The position numbers and the translations under genes were made by a program. A stretch of DNA of 64,000 nt from Streptomyces spinosisporus (GTDB lineage: Bacteria; Actinomycetota; Actinomycetes; Streptomycetales; Streptomycetaceae). The DNA lies in contig NZ_JALDAX010000016.1 of assembly GCF_022698145.1 (NCBI RefSeq), positions 1-64,000 on the forward strand. The letters run 5' to 3'. The notes beneath the pieces are model-generated. The model searched no databases. It was not told the origin of the DNA and was given only the letters and a program-made list of their open reading frames with translations. Below, one piece after another: positions 24,901 to 32,361 of the stretch (the first letter of the stretch is position 1; each line of letters starts with the position of its first letter).

Positions 24901-24996
24901 CAGCGAGAGCAGGGCACGGGGGCGGGGTCCGCCGGGGTCCAGTGGGGTGCCGTCGTCGGTGCGTACGTCCAGGGGACCCAGGATGCCGAAGCGCAT
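21949..24996 (-). CDS. AfsR/SARP-family transcriptional regulator
   Basis: A 1015-residue SARP-type regulator from ATG 24996 (MRFGILGPLDVRTDDGTPLD). In order: an OmpR-like winged helix (residues 1-95, GPRPRALLSLLLLDAGHPVS, LQSQISRLRRRLAPH), a bacterial transcriptional activation domain (about 100-245), an NB-ARC/AAA ATPase with Walker A GPGGAGKTRLAIEAA (about 283) and Walker B ELLLVLDNCEHLVE (about 350), then winged-helix and TPR repeats to the C-terminus. This is the architecture of AfsR and of large pathway activators of secondary metabolism. It is not necessarily the orthologue of AfsR itself. Its likely target is the monooxygenase gene downstream. Confidence 0.92.
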   Translation of the reverse strand: MRFGILGPLDVRTDDGTPLDPGGPRPRALLSLLLLDAGHPVSTQRLIEGLYGAEAPAGAANALQSQISRLRRRLAPHAEIEAVAAGYRLAAPSDSVDAHRFEQLSRDGRAALAAGDHTRAAMLLREALALWRGPALPDLPDAHADTMRLAELGLAAAADRIEADLALGGGPELVPELRALLAEHPLSERLYGQLMRALHAGGRPAEALGVYEQARRTLADELGADPSPELAALHLELLRGGGSERQRLPVQLTRFVGRESELDRIASLLAQGTRLVTLTGPGGAGKTRLAIEAAGQHAGVCFVELAPLTDGAQIPYAVLTALGVREGLRTPATDSTDRLLAALEDRELLLVLDNCEHLVEEAARTVSLLLGTCPGVRVLATSRESLQITGEVLVPVPPLPPEPAERLFLDRARAVRPGFEAHARVPGICAALDGLPLAIELAAARLRTLTPDELADRLDDRFRLLSRGDRSKAPRHRTLRAVVEWSWDLLDEEEQELARRLTVFSGGATLEAVEAICGLPYPEDVLASLVEKSFLEVSAGRYRMLETIRAFAAEGLEGAGDVGAAADPRPARGPTPTAPLKTAHASYFLRLAEEAEPHLRGGGQLAWLDRLAAEQGNLDAALRYLMHRDTHRALRLMGPLSWFWRLRGVHGERVATARELLGEVGDAPPPGLEEEYVLCVINALSGTGDEPELVARAAAVLHAYRGPLRLPYILVMWAVATGPWPDTEAHALALAGDSRWARALLDVGLGFRTQFEGRPAEAEQYFSRALAGFRVTGDRWGQANCLDPLGMCAHARGDSERALELLDEGLSYTRELAAPEETADLLRTRATVLMHKGDTTAAAAHFEEAMALARGAGLPDKAAAARRGLGDAARLSGDTARARVHYENALQECAANWFSVGETVRCLLGLGRTAAAEGDTDEALDWFRQAAELAVEGPGDLELADTAEALASTAGSPERAAVLLGAATGLRGGRIENNPDVAPVEAKARANLSPEAFEQSFEQGRKLRSAAISER

Positions 24997-25040
24997 GGGT
25001 ACAGCTTCTCAGCGTCCGGTGACGGCTTGCTCAGGGCAGC

Positions 25041-25071
25041 AAAAAGCCGGTCCACACGAGGTGGACCGGCT
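25041..25071 (-). terminator. Rho-independent terminator of rpmB
   Basis: Read on the minus strand: AGCCGGTCCAC-CTCGT-GTGGACCGGCT, a perfect 11-bp stem followed by a run of five U. One of the few classical terminators here. Confidence 0.95.
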
Positions 25072-25114
25072 CATTGCGGCGAACCAGCAGTGGCCGCGCG
25101 CTCAGCTGTGGGCG

Positions 25115-25300
25115 TCAGCGCGAGACCTTGCCGGCCTTGATGCACGAGGTGCAGGCGTTCACGCGCTTCGGCGTCCCGCCGACCACAGTACGAACGCGCT
25201 GGATGTTCGGGTTCCAGCGGCGCGGCGTACGGCGGTGCGAGTGCGAGATGTTGTTGCCGAAGCCCGGGCCCTTGCCGCAGACGTCGCAGTTGGCAGCCAC
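25115..25300 (-). CDS. rpmB: 50S ribosomal protein L28
   Basis: L28, 61 residues, from GTG 25300, with GGAG six bases upstream. Begins MAANCDVCGKGPGFGNNISH and has the L28 pattern SHSHRRTPRRWNPNIQRVR. Two CxxC pairs (CDVC near residue 5 and CTSC near residue 50) make it the zinc-binding C+ form. Streptomyces genomes often carry additional zinc-free L28 copies induced by zinc starvation; this is the housekeeping type. It is monocistronic, divergent from the DhaL/DegV-like gene. Confidence 0.97.
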   Translation of the reverse strand: MAANCDVCGKGPGFGNNISHSHRRTPRRWNPNIQRVRTVVGGTPKRVNACTSCIKAGKVSR

Positions 25301-25427
25301 GGGTCACTCCAAAGACTTCAGATGCACTTACGGTTGAGTCCCGGCATGCCGGGATCGAGATCGCAGGATCAGAGATCTGGGTGGCGGTGCCAGGTGACGA
25401 GCCCGATCTGTGTCGGGCAACCGGAGC

Positions 25428-25453
25428 AGCATACAACGACTGCGCCAGTACAA
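25428..25453 (-). promoter_or_regulatory. Possible rpmB promoter
   Basis: On the minus strand, TATGCT at 25433-25428 is a strong -10. TTGTAC at 25453-25448 is a possible -35, but the 14-base spacing is short; TTTCGT at 25458-25453 gives 19. It implies a leader of about 120 bases. Confidence 0.4.
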
Positions 25454-25555
25454 CGAAACTACCATGGCTGCTCAGGGCCCCGCTCCGCCCCTCTTCCGGC
25501 CGGCGGCACCCCGGGGTCTACGCTGCGTCCAGGCCGGCAGCTCAAGGAGGCGCAG

Positions 25556-27289
25556 GTGGCGCAGGTGCCGCAGACATTCTTCGATGCTCTGGCGGTGCGC
25601 ACCTGGTGCGGCCTCGCGCTGGAGACGCTGGGACGCGCGCGCGAGGAGATCGACGCGATCAACGTCTACCCCGTGGCCGACGGGGACACGGGCACCAATC
25701 TCTATCTCACCGTGGAGTCCGCCGTCGCGGCCGTGGAGGCCGTCTTCGCAGCCCACGAGGTGGGTGCCGGGGTCTCCGGGAAGCCGACGCTGGCCGATGC
25801 GGCGGGTGCGATGGCGCACGGCGCGCTGATCGGCGCCCAGGGGAACTCCGGGACGATCCTCGCCCAGCTGCTGCGCGGGATGGCGCAGGTGCTCACCGCC
25901 GACGGTGAGACGCCTCACACCGACGGGTCCGGCCTCCGGGCCGCGCTCCGGCACGCGGCCGACTCCGCCCGCCAGGCCGTCGCGCACCCCGTCGAGGGCA
26001 CGGTCCTGACGGTTGCCTCGGCCGCCGCCGACGCGGCGGAGGGCGCCGAGGGCGACTGCGGGGCGGTGGCACGGGCGGCCTACGAAGGAGCGCGCACCGC
26101 ACTGGCCGCGACCCCGGGGCAGCTGGCCGTGCTCGGCCGCGCCGGGGTGGTGGACGCCGGCGGACGGGGGCTGGTGGCGGTGCTCGCGGCGCTGGTGGAG
26201 ACGTTCACCGGTCAGACGCCGCGGCCGGTCGCGAGTTCCGGGGAGCAGGCGTACGTACCGCCCGGCACAGGCACGGACGTGGCCACAGATGGCGATGCAC
26301 GTACGGGCACGGACACGGCCGATCAGGCTCCTGCCGGTGACGACTGCGCCGCCCCCCAGGCGGGCGGCCCCGCCTTCGAGGTGATCTACCTCCTGGAGGC
26401 GGACGACGCGTCCGTGCAGCGGCTGCGGTCCCGTCTCGACGCCCTCGGGGACTCGCTGGTCGTGGTCGGCGGCGACGGCCTGTGGAACGTGCATGTGCAC
26501 GTGGACGACGCGGGCGCCGCCGTGGAGGCGGGCGTCGAGGCCGGGCGGCCGTACCGCATCCGGATCACCCACTTCGGGCTCGGCGACGTGCACACCACCG
26601 GTGGTGGGCGGCCGCCCCGCGAGCGGGTGCAGCGGGCCGTGGTCGCCGTCGTGCCGGGGGAGGGACTGGCCGGGCTGTACTCCGAGGCCGGTGCGACCGC
26701 CGTGCTCGCGCGCCCGGGGGAGCGGCCCGCCAGCGGTGAACTCGTCGACGCCGTACGGCGTGCGCACGCGCATGAGGTGGTGCTGCTGCCCAACGACGCC
26801 GACCTGCGGCACACCGCTGCCGCGGCGGCCGAGCAGGCCCGTGCCGAGGGCATCCGCGTGGCCCTCATTCCCACCCGCTCCGCGGTCCAGGGGATCGCGG
26901 CACTGGCCGTGCACGAGCCGGAGCGCCGCTTCGACGAGGACGTCGTGTCGATGACCTCGGCGGCGGGCGCCACCCGGTACGCCGAGGTCGTCGTCGCCGA
27001 GCGCGAGTCCTGGACCATGGCGGGCATCTGCCAGGCCGGCGACGTCCTCGGCCTCGTCGAGGGCGACGTGGCCGTGATCGGCTCCGACGTCACCGCCACC
27101 GCGGAGAGCGTCCTCGACCGCATGCTCCAGGCCGGCGGCGAACTCGTCACCCTCGTCCTGGGCGACGACGCCCCCCAGTCCGTCGCCGACCGCCTGGAGG
27201 CACGCGTACGCGAGTCCTACCTCGCCGTCGACACGGTGGTGTACCGAGGCGGCCGCCAGGGCGCTCTGCTGCTGATCGGCGTGGAGTAG
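25556..27289 (+). CDS. DhaL/DegV-like (FakA/YloV family) kinase
   Basis: A 577-residue protein from GTG 25556, with AAGGAGG five bases upstream. The N-terminal DhaL (DAK2) domain, residues about 10-205, has the ADP/Mg-binding INVYPVADGDTGTNLYLT and GALIGAQGNSGTILAQLLRG motifs. The C-terminal half is the FakA/YloV type. FakA proteins are the ATP-binding subunits that phosphorylate fatty acids bound to a FakB (DegV) partner; no FakB gene is seen here. A linker of about 50 residues rich in T, G and D (GTGTDVATDGDARTGTD) joins the halves. It typically precedes recG in Streptomyces, but here the HSP90-TPR pair intervenes. Confidence 0.9.
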   Translation: MAQVPQTFFDALAVRTWCGLALETLGRAREEIDAINVYPVADGDTGTNLYLTVESAVAAVEAVFAAHEVGAGVSGKPTLADAAGAMAHGALIGAQGNSGTILAQLLRGMAQVLTADGETPHTDGSGLRAALRHAADSARQAVAHPVEGTVLTVASAAADAAEGAEGDCGAVARAAYEGARTALAATPGQLAVLGRAGVVDAGGRGLVAVLAALVETFTGQTPRPVASSGEQAYVPPGTGTDVATDGDARTGTDTADQAPAGDDCAAPQAGGPAFEVIYLLEADDASVQRLRSRLDALGDSLVVVGGDGLWNVHVHVDDAGAAVEAGVEAGRPYRIRITHFGLGDVHTTGGGRPPRERVQRAVVAVVPGEGLAGLYSEAGATAVLARPGERPASGELVDAVRRAHAHEVVLLPNDADLRHTAAAAAEQARAEGIRVALIPTRSAVQGIAALAVHEPERRFDEDVVSMTSAAGATRYAEVVVAERESWTMAGICQAGDVLGLVEGDVAVIGSDVTATAESVLDRMLQAGGELVTLVLGDDAPQSVADRLEARVRESYLAVDTVVYRGGRQGALLLIGVE

Positions 27290-27373
27290 TGAGGCGTCAA
27301 CCGGCCGCGCCCCCGTGCCGTCTCAGCCCCGGCCCACACCCCGCATCCGTCTGACCCGGCGCCGCGCGCCCCC

Positions 27374-30322
27374 TCACCCCGCCCCCTGTTCCTCCACCAC
27401 CTGCAGCATCTGCTCCGCCTCGGCCCGGCGGGACTGGGCCGTTTCGTCGTCGGTGGGGGCGCCGTCGTACATCGCGAGGACGGTACGCGCGCGTGCGGTG
27501 GCGCGGGTGGGGTGGCCGAGGTCGGTCTCCAGCCAGCCCGCGGCGAGTTCCGCGCCGGTGCGGCTGTCCAGGGCGGCGTCGCCGAGGGAGGCGAACACCG
27601 TGATCGCCTCGGTGACCTGGGTCAGGGCGTCCTCGAGTGCGGTCCGGATGGCGTCGTCGTCGGCGTCCTCGGAGGTGGAACGGGCGAGCAGGTCGCCGAA
27701 CTGGCGGTGGGTGTGGCCGAGTTCGGCGGCCAGCCGCTCGCGCGCCCCCTCGTCGTGGCCGTCCCCGTCCAGTGCCGACGCGCACTCCCGGACGGCCTGC
27801 GCCATCAACTCCCGTGCGGCGCCCGCCCCGTCCTGCGCGCGCAGCGCCAGCCACGCGCGTGCACGCAGCGAACGGACCAGGCCGTGGACGTCGCCGAGCG
27901 AGCGCCACAGCTCGCCCGCGCGCGCGTACGCCCGGTCGGCGTCGGCGGACAGCCCGGCCGCCCCGAGGGACTCGGCGGCGAGATGGGCGAGCGTCGCATG
28001 GTCCCGCTGCTCGGGCCAGTGGCGGGCGATCTCGGCGGCCTGCAGCCGCCGTTCGGCCGCCGCGCGATGGTCGCCGAGCTCGCTCAGACAGTCGCCGAGC
28101 CACCACTGCGTCTGGACGACCACTCCGTCGCCGTGCGTCTCCTCGTTCAGGTCCGGCAGCGCCGACTCCAGCACCTCCGCGGCCTCCGCGAACCGTCCCT
28201 GCCGCAGCAGGAACCCGCCCAGCTGATGCCGCGCCCAGGCGCCGAACGTCGGGCCCTCGCCCGCCTCGTCCGCCCAGTGCGCCGACTCCAGGGCGTGCTC
28301 GGCGGCCTCCACGGACAGCCCGCGGCCGCCCAGCACCTCGGCGAGCTGGAGGTGCAGCTGGGCCCGCCCGACCGCCTCCAGATGCGCACCGCCGTGCTCC
28401 AGGGCCGCCCGCAGCGCCCGCTCCGCCCCCGAGATGTCGCCCAGATGGTGCGACAGCCCGGCCAGCCGTGCCTCGTACTCCACCGCGAACCACGGCAGCC
28501 CGGCCTCGACGAAGGCGGCCGAGGCCCGCCCGAACAGCTCCACGGCCTTCTCCAGGTCGCCCCGGCGCACCGCAAGCTCCGCGAGCATGGCCTGCCCCTC
28601 GGCGTACCGCGACGCGATCCGCACGTCGTCCCCGGCATGCCCGCCGACCAGCGCGAGCAGCTCGCGCACGGCGGACTCCGCCGCCGCGAGAACCGTTTCG
28701 TCAGGTGCCCCGTCCGCCGTCTCGTCGGCGTCCAGCACCCGCCGCATCAGCACCCGCGCCCGCCCCATCAGCACGGACGCCGTCTGCCGTACGCCCGTGG
28801 CGTCCTCGGCGTACAGCGCCAGGACCTGGTCGTACGGCCCGGCGACCGCGGCCAGCGCCTCGTCCACCCGGCCCGTCAGCGCGCGTACGTACGCGGCACG
28901 CGTGCGTGCCCCCAGCGCCTCCCCGAGGTCGCCCGCCTCCTCGTACAGATCGGCCGCCCGCTCGAAGAGCTCGGCGCCCTCCGGCCCCCGGCCCATCGCC
29001 TCGTGGTCGGCGATCTCGGCGCGGTCGCGGACGTCCAGCTCGGCGTCCGCCGCCGCCCGCGAGACCGCCGCCCAGGCCTCCATGGCGTTCGGCTGCAGGG
29101 TGTCGGACATCCGGCGTGCCTCGGCCAGCAGGGCCGCGAGGTCCGGCTCCTGCCCGGGTGCCACGGCCGGCGCCGCGGGAGCGGGGGCCGGGCGGGCGGC
29201 GACGGGGTGCGCCGTACGCACGCCGAGCGGCAGCCGTTCCACCAGTTGGGGCTGCGCCATGCGCGCGCGTGCCCGTTCGCTCACGTGCGAGGTGCCGTTG
29301 CGCTCGTCGAAACGCCCGGCCAGGGCGAGCGCCTCCACGCGCGCGTGCGCGCCGAGTTCGCGCGCGGTCCACGTCCGGCCGACCGGTCCCGGCACCTGCC
29401 GGTCGCCCAGCCCCGTCTCCTCCAGGCGCCGCATGAGCAGCGCCACCACGCTCAAAAAGTCCAGCCTGCTGCGCGGGTGCCCGGTGTCCGTGAAGTACGT
29501 CGGCCGCTCCGCGAGCAGCTCAAGGCCGCGTGCCTCGTTGCCGCTCAGGGCGCAGAACTCCACGTGGTCGGCGTACGCGCCCCGCATGCTCTCCATGCCC
29601 CGCACCAGCCGGAAGCCGCGCAGATGGTGCGCGCGTGCCTCGTCCGTGCGGCCCAGCCGCAGCAACGGCGCCAGGGAGGACGCGAGGACGGCGTGCGGCT
29701 CGTGCGCGCAGGTGAACTCGCCGCCCAGAACCGGCGCCCACAGCGCCAACGCCTTGGCGTCGTGCCCCTGCTCCGCCTGCCACCAGCCCTGCTCGTGCAG
29801 CTCGCACGCATGGCAGTCGGCCATGCTGTCGCGGTCGGCGGCCAGCCACGCCGCGTACGCCCGCTCCGCGCGCGGGACGTCCCCGAGGTGCGCGGCCACA
29901 CTGAACTCGGCGCTGCGCACGGCCCGTTCGGAGTGCCCGGCGAGCCGGTAGCGGTGCTCCATCTCGCCGAGCCACTTCTCGATCGAGGCGAGCGGGATGT
30001 GCGGCTGGTCGAGCATGCCGGACGACATCCACTTGAAGACCCAGTGCAGCGAGTGCACCTCGTACTCGTCGAAATCCTCGGGCCGTTCGTCCCACATGCG
30101 CAGCAGACGCGCGAAGGGGACGAACATCTTGTCCTTCTCGGAGCTGTAGTTGTAGACCTTCAGCTGGTGCCCGAGCGCCTCGATCACGGCGAGCGGTATG
30201 CCCAGTTTCTCGGCCTCGGCGAGCAGTTGCTCCGCGCGCGCGTTGCGCGCGGGGCCCTCCGGCTGCTCGCCGTTCTCCGCCATCGCCCGGCGCAGGGAGT
30301 CGAAGTCGGTGATCGAGCTCAT
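27374..30322 (-). CDS. Large TPR-repeat protein coupled to the HSP90-like gene
   Basis: A 982-residue soluble protein from ATG 30322, whose A is the last base of the HSP90-like stop codon (TGATG). It consists largely of tetratricopeptide-like helix pairs: for example RAERAYAAWLAADRDS, LFERAADLYEEAGDLGEAL, LGDISGAERALRAALEHGGA and LRQGRFAEAAEVLESALPDL. No enzymatic domain or membrane segment is visible. A proline/alanine-rich hinge at about residues 386-405 separates N- and C-terminal arrays. I do not recognise a named function. Its strict coupling to an HSP90 chaperone suggests a co-chaperone or client-scaffold role, by analogy with eukaryotic TPR co-chaperones. Confidence 0.88.
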   Translation of the reverse strand: MSSITDFDSLRRAMAENGEQPEGPARNARAEQLLAEAEKLGIPLAVIEALGHQLKVYNYSSEKDKMFVPFARLLRMWDERPEDFDEYEVHSLHWVFKWMSSGMLDQPHIPLASIEKWLGEMEHRYRLAGHSERAVRSAEFSVAAHLGDVPRAERAYAAWLAADRDSMADCHACELHEQGWWQAEQGHDAKALALWAPVLGGEFTCAHEPHAVLASSLAPLLRLGRTDEARAHHLRGFRLVRGMESMRGAYADHVEFCALSGNEARGLELLAERPTYFTDTGHPRSRLDFLSVVALLMRRLEETGLGDRQVPGPVGRTWTARELGAHARVEALALAGRFDERNGTSHVSERARARMAQPQLVERLPLGVRTAHPVAARPAPAPAAPAVAPGQEPDLAALLAEARRMSDTLQPNAMEAWAAVSRAAADAELDVRDRAEIADHEAMGRGPEGAELFERAADLYEEAGDLGEALGARTRAAYVRALTGRVDEALAAVAGPYDQVLALYAEDATGVRQTASVLMGRARVLMRRVLDADETADGAPDETVLAAAESAVRELLALVGGHAGDDVRIASRYAEGQAMLAELAVRRGDLEKAVELFGRASAAFVEAGLPWFAVEYEARLAGLSHHLGDISGAERALRAALEHGGAHLEAVGRAQLHLQLAEVLGGRGLSVEAAEHALESAHWADEAGEGPTFGAWARHQLGGFLLRQGRFAEAAEVLESALPDLNEETHGDGVVVQTQWWLGDCLSELGDHRAAAERRLQAAEIARHWPEQRDHATLAHLAAESLGAAGLSADADRAYARAGELWRSLGDVHGLVRSLRARAWLALRAQDGAGAARELMAQAVRECASALDGDGHDEGARERLAAELGHTHRQFGDLLARSTSEDADDDAIRTALEDALTQVTEAITVFASLGDAALDSRTGAELAAGWLETDLGHPTRATARARTVLAMYDGAPTDDETAQSRRAEAEQMLQVVEEQGAG

Positions 30323-32196
30323 CAGAAACCGCCCCCCGAGGAGTCGCCCGTCGCATCGGATTCGCCGTGGGTCGCCCATTCCAGCAGGCCGATGAACGCA
30401 CGGTTCAGCAGCGCCGTGTCCGCCGGCCGCAGCGGGCGCTGCGCCATCAGCAGCGCCCGTCCGTAGAGGGACTCCGTGGCCGTGCCGATCAGTTCCGCGT
30501 CACGCAGCGAACTGATCCTGCGGATCAGCGGGTTGAGATGGTTGAGCACCAGACGCGCGCGGGGCGCACCGCCGCGCAGCGAGCCCAGGATCCCGGCCCA
30601 CAGGTCGTCCGCCTGTGCTTCGGCCTCGGCGCGGGCCTGCTCATGGCGGGCGACCCGGTCGTCGAGGTGCAGGGCGGGGACGGAGAGCGGGTGGAAGGAG
30701 CGCAGTGCAATGTCACATTGCAGAGGATCCAGCCGGGCCCGCGCCACCGCCAGGAACTCCGACAGCGCCAGCTCCTCCGCCGGATCCACCGCGTCCAGAT
30801 GCGCCGTCACGGTGTCCGCGTCCAGCTCGGCGACCACCGTCCCGGGCCGCACCGACGGCAGCGCCTCGACCAGCTCGCTGTCGTACGTGTAACCGCCGTT
30901 GACCACCCCGACGCCCTGCGCGGAGGCGATCGGCGCGACCTGCCGGTACTCCTCGACGGTCCGCGTGAAGTGCACCACCGGGTGCCGCTGCGCGAACTCC
31001 TCCAGGGACAGCTGCCCGTCGGTCGTCTCGAAGGGCAGCCACGGCAGCATCGTGCGCAGCATCTCCCGGTCGTGCCGCGCCAGGGACTTCACACCCAGGT
31101 GATGCACGGACAGGAAGGCCGCGAGCCGCTCCGGATCACCGGCCGCGAGCCCGGTCAGCCAGGACCGGATCCGCTCGCCCAGTGCCTCCCGTACGGCGGC
31201 CAGCGTCTCGTCCTCGTACAGCGACTCGCGCGAGGCCGTGGGCCGCAGGCTGTCCGTGTCCAGGACGCACCGCACGAAGAACGCCCAGTCCGGCAGCAGC
31301 TGTTCGGCCCGCTCGGTCAGCAGCATGCCCTTGAGATGCACCCGGTGCGTCGCCCGCTGCGCCGGGCTGACCGCCGACGGCAGCACGTACGCCACCCCGC
31401 GGATCCCGGCCAGCGGCACGTCCAGCTCGATCGAGTCCAGCGGCGTGAAGCCGAACAGGTCGTGACAGTGCCGGGCCAGGGCGACCCGGCGGGTGGCGGG
31501 GGAGGGGTACGGGCGGTCCCAGGGCGCCGGCAGATCGGTGACCGCCTCGTCGCCGACCCGGACGTCGTACGGCAGCAGTGAGCCGAAGTCCCGTGCCAGC
31601 GTGAGCACTCGCTCGCGTGTGAGCCACTCGCCCGCGCCCGCGCGCGCCGTCAGATGCACGGTGGTGCCCGGTTCGGGCCGCGCGTCGTGCGGCAGCGTCC
31701 GCACCGTGTACGAACCGTCGTCGCTCGCCGTCCACTCGACCGGTGCCGCGTCCGGCGTACGGGCGCTGCGGCTGACCACCCGGATCCGCTCGGCGACCAC
31801 GAAGCAGGCCAACAGGCCGATCCCGAACTGCCCGAGGAAGTCGGATCGCACCTCCTGGATCCCGGCGGCACTCGCATCGGCCCGCTTGGAGCTGCGCCCG
31901 ATGGTGGCCAGCAGGCTGTGCACATCGGCCTCGGTGAGACCCACGCCCGTGTCCTCGACCCGCAGGGCGGCGCCCGCCTGGGAGTCCACGTACAGCCGCA
32001 CCCTCGCGGGAGCGTCGGGCTGCTCCGCGCGACGGGCCGTGATGGCGTCCACGGCGTTCTGCAGCAGCTCCCGCAGATAGACCCGGGGACTGGAGTAGAG
32101 GTGATGGGAGAGCAGGTCCACCAGGCCGCGCAGATCGACCTGGAAGGTGTGAGGTGACTGGGACGGCTGGGATGACTGTGAGGTCTGGAAGTCCAT
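30322..32196 (-). CDS. HSP90-family molecular chaperone (HtpG-like)
   Basis: A 624-residue HSP90-type protein from ATG 32196 (MDFQTSQSSQPSQSPHTFQV). The GHKL ATPase domain is intact: YLRELLQNAVDAITARR (N-box, about residues 38-54), RVEDTGVGLTEADVHSLLATIG (about 80-101) and FLGQFGIGLLACF (about 119-131). The middle domain follows, with VHLKGMLLTERAEQLLPDWAFFVR and a catalytic-loop-like RPTASRESLYED. The final part is shorter and more divergent than in E. coli HtpG, and there is no MEEVD tail. It is stop-start coupled to the TPR gene. No ribosome site is obvious upstream of the ATG. Confidence 0.92.
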   Translation of the reverse strand: MDFQTSQSSQPSQSPHTFQVDLRGLVDLLSHHLYSSPRVYLRELLQNAVDAITARRAEQPDAPARVRLYVDSQAGAALRVEDTGVGLTEADVHSLLATIGRSSKRADASAAGIQEVRSDFLGQFGIGLLACFVVAERIRVVSRSARTPDAAPVEWTASDDGSYTVRTLPHDARPEPGTTVHLTARAGAGEWLTRERVLTLARDFGSLLPYDVRVGDEAVTDLPAPWDRPYPSPATRRVALARHCHDLFGFTPLDSIELDVPLAGIRGVAYVLPSAVSPAQRATHRVHLKGMLLTERAEQLLPDWAFFVRCVLDTDSLRPTASRESLYEDETLAAVREALGERIRSWLTGLAAGDPERLAAFLSVHHLGVKSLARHDREMLRTMLPWLPFETTDGQLSLEEFAQRHPVVHFTRTVEEYRQVAPIASAQGVGVVNGGYTYDSELVEALPSVRPGTVVAELDADTVTAHLDAVDPAEELALSEFLAVARARLDPLQCDIALRSFHPLSVPALHLDDRVARHEQARAEAEAQADDLWAGILGSLRGGAPRARLVLNHLNPLIRRISSLRDAELIGTATESLYGRALLMAQRPLRPADTALLNRAFIGLLEWATHGESDATGDSSGGGF

Positions 32197-32308
32197 CGTC
32201 GCAGCGCCGGTGGGGGGACGTCGCACGGCGCGGGGTCGGGCGGTACCTGGTGGGGCGGTGACCGCGGGCGTGGCCGGAGCGCGCCATCCTACGGCCGGAA
32301 CCAGCCGT

Positions 32309-32337
32309 CTGACCAGGGGTTTCCCGCGACGTATACG
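32309..32337 (+). promoter_or_regulatory. Probable recG promoter
   Basis: CTGACC (32309-32314), 17-base spacer, TATACG (32332-32337). Transcription would start near 32344, which makes ATG 32341 unusable and favours ATG 32362 as the recG start. Confidence 0.5.
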
Positions 32338-32361
32338 GCAATGTCAGTGGCGTGGTGTGCA

